A DNA stretch of 64,000 nt, taken from NCBI RefSeq assembly GCF_026914185.1, contig NC_070566.1:4650001-4714000 (forward strand). The letters are read 5' to 3'. The translations under genes and the position numbers were made by a program. The notes beneath the pieces were generated by a model, which saw only the letters and a list, made by a program, of their open reading frames with translations, was not told the DNA's origin and ran no database searches. Of this stretch, positions 32,163 to 42,778 are shown one piece after another (the stretch's first letter is position 1; each line of letters begins with the position of its first letter). The stretch is from Puccinia triticina (Eukaryota > Basidiomycota > Pucciniomycetes > Pucciniales > Pucciniaceae).

Positions 32163-35100
32163 ATGGGAAGAAGCAGGAAGCGCCACAAGTCAACCGGATC
32201 AACATCTTCTTCTATCTCAATCCCGGCCAGAAATCAAGAACTTTCTGAACCATCTGGAAAAAAACAAAGCCGCACAATAGTTGACGTACCCAACGATTCT
32301 GATGGAAATGAGAATGTCAATGACTCCGAAACTCCAGCAAGCACTCAGAACGGAAAGGTTAGAGGGCTTTCCGATGAGCAAGAGCTCAGTAAGTCAAGTC
32401 AACTTTTACTCAAGATTAACCTAAAAATTAACTTTAGTCTTTATGACTTTGTGACCTTCCAGAAAAAGCACAGAGACTTCACGGAAATCGTCTCAGCTCA
32501 TGCTATGCTGCTTTTGAAACCCCGCAACTCTCCGATTTACTCGACAAAAACGGTCGGAGGATGATTGCTTACCCTTGTAAAACGTAAGTCAATTTCATTG
32601 CTGTTATTGTATTTTTGTCCTACCTGTATCTAATGATGATTGATCATCATCTCTTTGAATTTTTTCAGTTGTGGCAGCAAAATACATCGGCCGATTTACG
32701 ACACTTCCCCATCAAATTTATCTGAACATGTAGCGAGCTGCTCCAAGAAAGAACGGGAGGCAAGTCATAACCAAAAACTGGCTTCCATGGGGATATCTGG
32801 GACAGGTGATATTGATCCGCGAGAAGTGAGCCAATTTTTTCCCTTTCCCTTCCCGAGAATTTCAGCAAGTTGTCACTGAGTCTGAATTGATTTCCAGGTA
32901 CCCCAGCTGTGTGCCGTTTGGTGTGCTGAAGCTGCCCGACCTTTTTCAGCTCTTGGAGACGAAGCTCATCGACGCTTATTGCACCCGGTGGTCCACAAGA
33001 ATCTACCGGCACGCAGAACTGTTTCGGAGGACATAGCTCGATTATATACCGCCGTGCAGGAGACAATAATAGAATCACTTCGGGTAAGTTTCCTTAATGG
33101 TCTATGTACTTGAATCCTCTCCTCATTAAATACCCACTCTTTTCTTAATCTAGAACCATCACGGTGCAATGTACTTGGGGCTAGATGTGTGGCAGTCCCC
33201 GAATGGTTTTGATATACTAGGTACAGTGATATATCGTCTAGTTGAAGAAGACGCTGGTGGATATCACTTGGAGGCAATGCCTCTCGACTTTGTCAAGCTG
33301 CAACAAAGCCACACGGGTTTCTATCTGGCTGAAATAGTACAGCTTATCGTTGAGAAATTTGATGTGAAGGATAAGGTCAGATTTTTGATTGATCTCGTTT
33401 TTATTCAATTTTGTTTTGCCAATCAATCAGTTATTTTTACAATTAATAGATTTTTGGGATCGTGACCGACAACGCTTCGAACGACCAGACTATGATTGAA
33501 GCGATCAAATCTTTCAAATGGCCCAGGATCAAAGGTGAAGGTCAATGGATCCGCTGCTTTGCTCACATCCTGAACTTGATTGCTCAGGTGATCTTGCGAC
33601 CATTTGGAAGCCACAAAAGCAATCGTACCGCGGCAAGCTCACTCGATAATGAGGACCAAGAATCTGACAATAATGAGGAATATGAAGATCCAGAAGAACA
33701 AATAAAACTGTAAGTTTTAATCTGATTATAAGCTCTCTGCGACATCGGTACTGTGACTTATTTTTACACATTTACACTTAGGTTTACTACTGATGAATCA
33801 GATCATGACTATGATGACAACCGCGACAAAGGCGAGGACAACCATATCTTGGCCGCTGAGCTCACCGGTGAAGATGAGATTGAACTGGAGGACATCAATG
33901 TGATTGAGTTGAGCGACGAGGAGGAGGATGATCGATACACTTCCAAATCGTGCAAGGAGACCTTAGCCAAGGTAAGCAACCATCTCCAACTCATTAATAA
34001 TTTGATCAATCAATTACTGAAGATAATAAATGAAGTTCCGAGCCATTTCCAGGAAGTTAAATAAGTCTCCAAATTCAAAAACTCTCTTCAAAGAGATCTG
34101 TCAGGATTGTGAGTGTTCAACACCACATAATGTTGGGCGTGACATTTGGACCCGGTGGAATGCAACTCTGGAACAATTGAAAGATATACTGCGATGCTCA
34201 GCAGCAATGTGAGTTGATTTTTTTTTCCTACTTGCAACCTCAACTGTCAGTGCTGATTGATACTATTCAAATTCAAGCCTTGAGTGGCAGAAAGACAAAC
34301 GCCACGGTCCAGCGCGGCAATATCACATCCACCGGGAGGATCTCGACTTAGCGCGTGACCTCGTTGAGGTTCTTCAACCTTTTTATGACATTACTCTCCA
34401 GGTCTCAATGCGTGGAGCTGCTCGAATTGCCGACATTGTTGTCTTCATCGACCAGATTACTAGCCATCTTTCTTCTGCCATCTCAGATAAGCGCGACGAT
34501 TACACCCCGGCATTGAGAAATGCCTGCCGTGCTGGACTTCAGCTCACAAATAAATACTATACTCTGACCGACTGCTCTCCATTATACCGGGTTTCTATGG
34601 GTATGGTTTTGATAATTACTGCGGATCTCTTATTTTACTGATGGTGTTTCTACAGTTCTGCATCCATCGTTCAAAGATGACTACTTCAAGCTCGCTAAGT
34701 GGCAACCAGAATGGATCGAAGAATCGATCAGGCTCACTCGTGATATGTGGGAAACCTATTACAAACCTGTATCTCACCAGCCATTGTCTTCACAAACACC
34801 AATCTCTTGTCCCAAGGTGAGTACATGGGATAAGTATATCATAATCCATCGATTCCAATTTGATCTAAACTGAATACCTCACTGTAATACAGCCCCAAAA
34901 AGGAGTTCTTGCAGGTTTGATTGGTGCCTCCGAAGCTCGAGGAGGTAACACATCAAGCGATCCGATTCACATGTGGCTCGCTGGAGGGTTAACTTTGACG
35001 ACCGATGGTCAGCCGGTGAATCCCCTCAAATGGTGGATGCGACAAAGGCGTGCAGGAAATCATCACGGGGGTCTGCTGCAGATGGCCCTTGATGTCTTAA

Positions 35101-35409
35101 GCTGTCCTGGTAAGGTTTCCCTCTCCTGGATGTCTGGTTTGCTTCGCCAACAGCCTTACATCTACCGCAGCAACGACCATCGATGTTGAACGATTGTTCA
35201 GCTTTGGGAGGGATTATGTTTCCCTCCGAAGGCACCGGCTCAGTCCTTCGTCAGTCACGAAAGGTATGGCCGTGGCTTTTTACTCGAAGAATGGTATAAT
35301 TAAACCGGGAGTGTTACATAAATGGAAGGCAAATAAGGTGAACGAGGCAAAGCAGCAAAAAGCAAAAGAGTCTATTAGGAAAAGTCAAGGCAAATCGGCA
35401 AGAAAATGA
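32163..35409 (+). CDS. hAT family transposase, 12 exons, open frame
   Basis: Exons 32163-32388, 32463-32583, 32669-32825, 32898-33083, 33154-33375, 33450-33709, 33782-33971, 34036-34208, 34278-34600, 34656-34816, 34893-35109, 35171-35409; all junctions GT..AG and in frame, giving 824 aa. It catalyses cut-and-paste transposition. In order: a basic, Ser-rich N-terminus; a BED-type zinc finger (CKTCGSK..SNLSEHVASC, residues ~112-140); LGLDVWQ with the first catalytic Asp (~241); IVTDNASND with the second (~311); CFAHILNL; an acidic insert (~395-445); TRWNATLEQL; and the C-terminal dimerisation block CPATTIDVERLFSFGR..RRHRLSP. The final exon uses an acceptor after CTACCGCAG; a nearer CAACAG would break the frame. 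I see no stop or missing motif. Confidence 0.9.
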
Positions 35410-35622
35410 AGGGTTAGGATTTATATATATATATGATATTTCTTATTAGCAATGCAAGAGTCTTCAAAAAGCGTCAGCACCCGCGGGTACTTGCAACAAG
35501 TACCCGGGTACTTGCCCCTGCCCCCCTGCACAGGTGCGGGTATTGAGATTCTGGGATTTTTGAGCCGGGTACCCGCACCTGTTTTGGGTACCCGGGTATC
35601 AGCCGCCATCTCTAGCCTCAGC

Positions 35623-36350
35623 TCAGCTCTGCTATCCAAAAGCAGCTCCCAATTTGTCCTTCCTGCAATCTGCAAGTTGTACCTGGTGGGTGCATTCCCC
35701 AGTTGTGAATCTTTCCATTTTTTGAATGCTTATATCAAAAAATGCACTGTGAGCTCAGCCATGTGCACATTCCCAGCCATGCTACCACTGAGTGGAGATT
35801 CTAATTTCTGCCCAACCTATTCCTACTTTACTAAAACACCACAATATAAACTTTAATTCAAAACAGTGTCAGAATCTATCAGAGATCCAATCAGAACTAT
35901 GAATGTGCTAAGCAATAGAACTTGCATGAAACCTCCAATTAAACTCCCCTGATGAAATCTTATCATAAAACCAGATAAGAGTAAATATAGCTAAATCTGA
36001 TTTCTTGGCAAGAAATTCCTTCAACTAGGTGATCTCCTCCAACTTGTTCATATTCACCAGCACCCAGTATACCAACCTGCCCCAGACAGGATTCAAAAAT
36101 GAACAGCTAGCGGATCCCTTTGGCAACAGTGGGCCATTCTAATGTTTTACAATATTTGGAATTTTGGGCCAAATTCTGTAACACATTGTGTGCATTTACT
36201 TCTAATGAAAAATGTTATTCTCATCAAAAAACCCATTGAGTTTTCAATACTTTACAACGGCTTATGATGTTTTACAGGTTGTATCACCAACTAAAAGCCT
36301 GCCAGGGATTTTATCAATATTAGATTTTGTCTGCAACCTCAATAAGTTTA
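35623..36350. other. Intergenic region without a gene
   Basis: AT-rich flank to the right of the hAT target site. No domain or clear repeat recognised. Confidence 0.4.
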
Positions 36351-36500
36351 GGCCCTGTTTGGAGCCAATATAATCCGGGCAATACATGAGTTTTTTTGCC
36401 TGACATCCTATGTGACATCTGATCAGGTCCGCCAAAACTTGATCAGATGTCACAAAATTCCAGATTATATCACGCAATTATATTGGCTCCAAACGGAGCC
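36351..36500. mobile_element. GGCCC-GTTTGGA foldback element, copy B, with TTA duplication
   Basis: 150 bp. The left end GGCCCTGTTTGGAGCCAATA faces the right end, whose inverted form is GGCTCCGTTTGGAGCCAATA; TGATCAG/CTGATCA type pairing continues near the centre. It is flanked by TTA at 36348-36350 and 36501-36503, the 3-bp target favoured by PIF/Harbinger elements. No coding capacity. Confidence 0.8.
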
Positions 36501-36503
36501 TTA

Positions 36504-38045
36504 ATTTCCCGTATTGAAACCTATTTTGTGTTATTACACAATAAACCACATTTACAGGTAGCTGTAACAGCCCAATGCTGCCTTTATGTTTCAAACCATC
36601 CCCTCTGTTTTCCATAGCATGGAATTTAGGCAACTCTGCTGGATCAGCTGCATTGAGAAACAATGGCATTAGAACTGGGTCCTCAAGTTTACTCTTCCAT
36701 GCTACCCTCATATTACTGCATAAAATAACTGCTTGGAAAGCGTTCTCCAAGCAGTTGCCAGACAGCTTTTGTCCAACCAGTTCTGTAACTTCCTGATAGT
36801 AGAATAGAGCCAGCTGAAGCAACAGATCACTGCTGCAGAAGCGCAATCAAAATTTAAATGTAATAGCAGCTGTGTTGCCTACAGCAAAAAAACTATACAC
36901 AGCCAGAATAACTGGGATAGGAAACTTGTATAAAGAAATATTATAGAACATTAGAGAAACACGTCTGAGCAGGCCCCCAAAAATACGAGTGGCTCAAACA
37001 CCAAACTAAAATTTTTACAAAAATATAGTCCAAAAAGTCACACACTCCTTGTCAGATATTAAGGGGTCTTGTGAGAACAAATTACTTGAAGAAATTGGCT
37101 AATATACTGCCAAGAGATTTTGGAAAATATATCATCAAGACACGTAGCCAATAGCAACAGGTTGTACATTCACTAACAAACAGCCTTCCACCTACGTGTG
37201 ACCCGTATCCTACAGAAAAGGATAACCTGCAACCCACAGCTGCCTGTAGGCGGCTAAACACTTTCCAGTAGATCACCAGAGAAATATTTGTTGTGAACTG
37301 TAACCAAGAGAAATGGGTTGTACATGTTTTAGCTTTGGAAGAAACTAGCTAGAGATGGCCAGTGGGTAACCAGCACCCGTTGGCGGGTACCTGCCACTGC
37401 CCCACAGGTATGCAATTTGGACTGAAAAGACACCGCGCATGCGTGTCCCAGACAGGTACCCACCATGTTCAGCCCCTTGATGAATGGTCTGTGCCAACCT
37501 TCAGCGCTTATTTGGTAGTGTACTCTCTACCCCCTCAATGACTGGTGTTCACTGGTCATTGATAGCAATGTACAATCACTGGACAGATGCATTGGTACTC
37601 CCAAAAGCTCATTCCAGAAGGCCAATCCACAAAATTGAAGTCATGAGGATTTGAGAATGAGTGTTGAAATGACTTCAGAAGAATGAATATAACAAAATAG
37701 AAAGTACTAGACTTTGCTGCCGCTTGTCTCAGACTGGGTGTAAGATAAAACAATACAGTTCAACCCAAAATTTGATATGCTTGACTGCAGGGATTAGTAT
37801 TTTTAATCTTACCTGCGTGTTGGGTTTGGGACCAGGTTCGGCTTGGCTGTGGCTCAGAAACCAATGTCTGGCCCGGCCTGCACAGTTTCTGTGGACTGCG
37901 CTTTTGAGCTTGGGTTGACCCCTAGCTCAATCAAGCCACTCAAACGGGGGACCCGCTGTAAGACTCCAAAGTGGTAATGAAACCCTTTTTGCTGAATTTT
38001 GAAGGGTATGATGGAGTTGCAAGCTCTGCCCTTCTGTTATCAGTC

Positions 38046-38091
<46 letters not shown>

Positions 38092-39356
38092 GTCTGGTCT
38101 GTTCCAGATGAAATCTATTTGACTGGAAACATGTAAGTGTTTTAATTACTTTGTTAAAAGGGTTGAATTTCTGTTATAAGGGTTTTAGGATTTGAGTGTG
38201 GATGAGTGTTGGGTGACTTGTGAGTTCTGGGTGAGGAACTGGGGAGCAGGCCACTGGGGGTGGAGAGAGCTTCTTTTATAGACAAAAGGGCAGCCCCAGA
38301 AGGGGCTTGTGGGTTGGGGTTTCAGCTAATCTAGACAACAGGGTGAGGGATTTTAGCTGGTGGCAGTAGATACAAATGATGTCATAATCCCTCAGGGGCG
38401 CATGAATGGTGTCAGAATATACAACAGAACATTCTAACACATGCATAAGGTGACAGTAGACTGCATGAGCTGTCATACAGGGGTAATTAGTGTATACACA
38501 AAGGCTGAGGCTGCAGAAACAGTGTAAATGATGTCATACTATGTATATAAAGGAGTGTATTTAGCTAATATGTAATGAGTGTAGCCTGACAGGGAGATGT
38601 ATGTTTGTATCCTGGGATATGTATAAGTGTACTACTGTGAAACTTGGGTTGAGGCAGGTGACAGCCGGGTTACTGGGGCTGGCCGTGTGACACCTGTTCC
38701 AGCCTTTCAATCCAAAGACTGCAATCTCTAGTGGCAAAAGTGTCCAGCAATCTAGGCCAAGGCAGCAAAACAAAATTCCAAACCGTGTCTTAAGTTTGGA
38801 AGATCTGCATGTGTGGATCCACATTTGGCCAGAGGGAATACAATGTGTCAATTTACATACAGCCTAGAACCCATGCAGATTTGTTGGTCCACAGGATCTC
38901 CAAGCAATACCGCCTTGTGAATCCTTGTGCAGATCCGTTTCTTGAAAGTCACGTGTCAAAAATTTATTCGAAATACATTCCGGGTGATGCACACATTCTG
39001 AGGAGACAGCATTGTAGAGGAGATGTAAAAGGGCCAGCAAGCTGTGGCGCAGACCTTTGGCGGCGCTGGGGGCAGAGCTATTAAATAAAAACCCTTGCAG
39101 CCGTTTGCTGCTTTCTGCTCCCCTATGAAATCGGGGGATAACATGCAAGTCCCTCCCTGCGGGAGGGGCGGCTTCGCGGCCAGCCACAGCAAGCCTGCCA
39201 CCAGGGGGACTCCACCAGGGGGGGACTGGTGTTAAGTGAGGGCCGACCCGCTGACGGGTATCCGTGCGGGCACTGCCCCCGTCGGGCATCCGCCCGCACA
39301 AGAAGCCGGGGCTGGCCATGTGTCTCCAGCCTCTAGTGTGGCGATGGATTGATTGG
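36504..39356. other. Transposon-derived intergenic sequence, no gene seen
   Basis: 37350 onward (TAGAGATGGCC..GGCGGGTACC) resembles the left end of the hAT family at 31841 and is truncated after roughly 110 bp. 38150-38640 has LTR-like composition with TATGTATATAAAGG near 38544, but no matched partner was found. Remaining frames are short. Confidence 0.4.
37350..37460 (+). mobile_element. Truncated hAT terminus (TAGAGATGG family)
   Basis: Starts TAGAGATGGCCAGTGGGTA, then CAGCACCCG and GCGGGTACCTG motifs, ending near ACAGGTACCCACC. This is the same terminal and subterminal plan as the intact hAT at 31841-35614, but no opposite end is seen nearby. Confidence 0.55.
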
Positions 39357-39940
39357 TCATCGATCGCAATGGGCGGACCCATTTGTCGAGGAGTGGGTGA
39401 GGCTGGGAGGTGTCAAGCCCGGAAAGGGAAACGTTCGCATAACATGTATCTGGCACCGGGCCCGATTTCTCGGGGCTAGTTCTTGCACAGGGGCGACTGT
39501 GGCCTGTGCCGCTGAAGACGGTGGCCTCGCAGTCCCTTCTCTCTCCCGGGGCCCATGCGCCGCCACGGAGGCCTCGTCCCCCTCCTCCCCAGGTCTACAC
39601 ATCCTCCACCACGCCCATCCCACACACACAGCACCCCCACCCCGCAGAACAGGCGCAGGGCGGGGGCTCTGTGGGCTGGATGTGTGCGTATGTGTGTGTG
39701 TGGGGTGTGACACGTCGGGGAGCCCGGCCCGCCGCGCAGAGCGCATCTCCCGGGGCGCGGCATGGCGTGGAATACATGTACTGGGATTGGCGGAGGAAAG
39801 AAGAGTGCATGTACAACCACTGTGTGTGTTTGCAGCGTCTGCGGTCGTCTGCCCAATAAACAAGGTGCGAGTAAGAGCGTTTTTTCCCACACACATAAAT
39901 AGATGAAGAAGGAGAGGGGGGGGGGGGAGGGGGGAGGGTG
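39357..39940. other. 3' flank of the Mig1-like gene
   Basis: GC-rich, with a TGTGTGTGTG tract near 39697-39712 and G runs at 39917-39937. Long minus-strand open frames here exist only because stop codons are rare in GC-rich sequence. Probably 3' untranslated and intergenic. Confidence 0.45.
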
Positions 39941-42113
39941 TTATTCGATGACGGTGGGTTGGTGGAGAGGCGCAGGAGGGGCCGGGGCCAGGGCGGCGCG
40001 AAGATGGAAGGTGTCGGGGGCGAGAGGAGCGGGAAGGCGGGGCTGGAGCGGAACAGGGGCGGGGGCCGGCCGGTGGTCTTCCGTAGGCCGGACGGGCGTC
40101 CCCGGCGTCCTTGGGCGAAGTTTGCCGAGTTTCTTGCGGGGACGGATGAGGATAGCGGCGTCCTCGATGTCGGTCTCGCCGGCGTCGTCGATCCGGAGCT
40201 CGTCCTCGTCGTCGTCGTCGGTGGGCACGCCGTGGGAGGGGGGGAGGCCGGAGGAGCAGTAGCCGGACTCGAGGCTGCAGAAGCTGTCGGAGCGGCTCCG
40301 GGCAGGCCGGGGCAGATAGCTGTCGAAGAAGCTGCCCGTCGAGCTCCCGCACAGGCCGGTCGACGAGCCCGGGCTGCGGAACGGGGCCCGACTGTGGGCG
40401 ATCGACGGCGGCGGGACGGCATGCTCGATGGGCGTCATCTGCAGGCCGAACTGGTTCTTGCGGCGCGGGAGACTGGTGTTCGAGTCTCGCCGCTTGGCGG
40501 CCAAGCAGGCGGCGCGGCCGACGGTCGAGGGGCGTTCGTCTGGGGCGCCCGGGAAGAGCGGGGCGCTGGAGGTGGGGGCGACGGGGTCCCATGCGGCTTG
40601 CGGATGAGGGTAGTGGTGGTTCATCGAGCGGGAGCGTTTGAGATTGGGGCCTGCGACGAGGGGCGGGAGGGGCGCTAGGCGGGGCGAGCTCGGGGGACTG
40701 TTGACGCGGGACTGCGGGGCGGAGCGGGACTTGCTGGAAGCGGCGGTGAGGGGGAAGGTCATGATCGGTCCACAGGACTTGGTGAGCGACGAGAGGGGCG
40801 GCAATGTCCTCCGAGGATCTTGCGGGGCTTGGATGGCCTGATGATGAGGGTGGTGGTGGTGGTGGTGGTGGTGGTGGTGGTGATGCACGGGGGTGTCCCC
40901 GTTCAGGATGAGCTCTAGCCGGCCGCGACGGTGGCAGAGCGGGTCGGGCTCGGTGAGGCTGCTCGGGGCGGTGCTCGGCGTGGCGGAGGGCTGGAGATGC
41001 AGGGGGGCGAGATGGTCGAAGGAGGATGAGGCGAGCGAGGAGAAGCTCGAGTTCCGCTGGACCGGTGTCGGCAGACGCTCGGCACTGCCGGCCTCCTGGC
41101 TCTCGATCCTCGAGCGGTGCTTCTGGCGCTGGTAGCTCGCCCAGCGCTCGGGGGCGGTGGACAGTGAGGGGGACGACTGGGAGCGCTCCAATGGCCGGGG
41201 ATCGTCGTCGACCATCTCGGTGTCGTCCGCCGGATGATGGTTGCTGTTGTGGTTGTGGGGAGGAGGAGGGGGGAGGGCGATTGCGGGGGCAGAGAGTCTC
41301 AGGGAGGGCAGGTTGATCGGGCTTTGGGGCCGGGAGAGACGGCGGAGAGGCGAGCCTGGGTTGGAGGCGATGGGGAATGGGGCGTGGTGGTCGGAGGTCG
41401 GCGGTCTGGGATGGACGAGACTGAGGTGTTGCATGGGTTCCAAGACGGCGCTGAGCCGGTTGGATTGGTTGGAGTGGTGGCGGACATGGTGGACTGGCGA
41501 GAAGTCGTGAGGGGCGGGCTGTTGATGGTGCTGGTGGGTGTGGTGGTGGTGGTGGTGTGGGGGATGGGAGGGATGTCGCTGGTATGGGTGGGGGAGCGGG
41601 TGGTGGTGCTGGCGAGGGGCTGGATGGTAGGCGGGGTAGTTGAAGGGTTGGCTGTGGGTCTCCTGGGTGCTGAAGTGAGTGCTGGTTGAGGGTGGTTGCT
41701 GCTGCTGCTGCTGGCGTGGCTTTGCTGCTGCTGTCGTTGTCGTTGCTGCTCTTTTTCGCTGGGTGGGATGGATGTGGATGCGGGTGTGGCGGGTGAGTTC
41801 GTCTGATCGTGAGAATTTCTTGTCGCAGCCTGGGTGGGTGCAGTGGTGAGGCTTCTCGCCGGTGTGGGTTCTGATGTGCCTGGTCTGGTGTTCGAGGCGG
41901 TAGAATGCCCGATCGCAGACTGGACACTTGTAGGGTCTGCTGGATCTTGGAGCGGTCTTGAGTCAGTTATCGATCTGTGCTCTGAGGAGATGGATGGCTT
42001 TACCTGGGTATGCGTGATCTGTCGAATGGGGGCTGATCGCTGGGCGAGGATGAGCGATGGGGATGTTGTTGTTGTTGATGGTAGTCGTTGCTGATGCTGC
42101 TGAAGTGGTTCAT
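39941..42113 (-). CDS. Mig1/CreA-type C2H2 carbon-catabolite repressor
   Basis: Exon 1 is 42113-42004 and exon 2 is 41936-39941; the 67-nt intron (GTAAAG..CAGCAG) splits an Arg codon. Product 701 aa. Two adjacent C2H2 fingers at residues 41-61 and 69-91 ([21 protein letters not shown], then C-x4-C with [12 protein letters not shown]) carry the TGEKPH linker and the RLEHQTRH and RSDELTRH recognition helices, diagnostic of Mig1/CreA repressors. These bind GC-rich SYGGRG-type sites and repress genes for alternative carbon sources when glucose is present. The intron cuts just before finger 1. The remainder is low complexity: Gln, His/Pro and Ser/Pro tracts, a run of 12 His from a TGG/CCA microsatellite (40851-40882), and an acidic patch ([12 protein letters not shown]) followed by basic [11 protein letters not shown]. 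The long C-terminus is expected to be disordered and to recruit corepressors. Confidence 0.92.
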
Positions 42114-42778
42114 GCTGAGTGTTGGGTGGGTTGTTGGGTTGGTTGGTGTTGGGTTGTGGCTGCTGAGGGAGTGCAAGGGTTGGGGGGGATGGCTTACAAT
42201 ATAAGAACGACCGGCTTTCACGCGGAGGGGACGATCGGAGCTTAATTAACTCTGCCGAACTCCGATCTGCAGCGAAACCCAGTCAGCTGTCTTCCCCCAC
42301 GGGGAACACCATCCCCGCTCAATCATCGCAAGCCCACCGGCTCAGACAGCGATCCATAGCACCATGTTGGTTGTTTGATCGGGGCTTGCATCAATACATG
42401 TACAGGGCAACAACAACCCTGGGGCTGCGAGGAAGGAGAAAAACGCTACATAAATGCAAAATATGTACTTCAGTGCTCAAAAACTATTAGACAAGAGCAG
42501 GTGAACAAGCTGGAGGGTTTGTATATGAGAAGAAAAACATCAACTGGGAAGCAGAAGTGTAGAGGCTCATAAATATGTAGCTGGTATAGGCTTCCGCTGA
42601 CTACATGGCACTCAAGTTGGCCGTCCCCTCCACAAAAAAAAAAAAAAAGATATTAGGAGGAGGGGACACAATGAGTACGAGAGCTTTAAGGCATGAGAAA
42701 CCTACATGAATCATAGAAAAAAGGAATTAAAAGGAAGAACAAGCAAGACACTAAAGAAAAAGATGGAATGTAATGTTT
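42114..42778. promoter_or_regulatory. Upstream region of the Mig1-like gene
   Basis: Lies between the 3' end of the secreted-protein gene and the Mig1-like start; both genes read leftward. The first 100 bp are G/T-rich on the plus strand (GGGTTGG repeats); an A15 tract occurs at 42632-42648. No discrete operator could be assigned. Confidence 0.35.

Larger units (their letters stand above)
31841..35614 (+). mobile_element. Complete-looking autonomous hAT transposon
   Basis: 3774 bp. Both ends read TAGAGATG inward, followed by GC-rich GGGTACCCGG-type subterminal repeats. They are bounded by a perfect 8-bp direct repeat GCCTCAGC at 31833-31840 and 35615-35622, the target size of hAT elements. 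Inside is a single transposase gene whose spliced frame is open. Perfect target duplication, matched ends and an unbroken frame together indicate a young, possibly active copy. Confidence 0.92.

Noticed and set aside
38150..38640. Possible solo LTR with TATA-like TATGTATATAAAGG
   Set aside because: No TG..CA boundaries with a target duplication and no matching partner could be found in the window.
40465..40490. GGTGTTCGAGTCTCGCC resembling a tRNA T-arm
   Set aside because: It lies inside the Mig1-like coding exon and no acceptor, D or anticodon stems can be formed around it.
39938..41689. Several Gly/Arg-rich plus-strand frames
   Set aside because: Antisense shadows of the Mig1-like coding sequence with no start context or domain.
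39357..41927. Minus-strand open frame of 856 codons overlapping the Mig1-like gene
   Set aside because: It is Pro/Arg/Ser-rich, has no domain, lies in a shifted frame of the same strand and exists because GC-rich sequence lacks stops. The other frame carries two diagnostic zinc fingers and a clean splice to exon 1.
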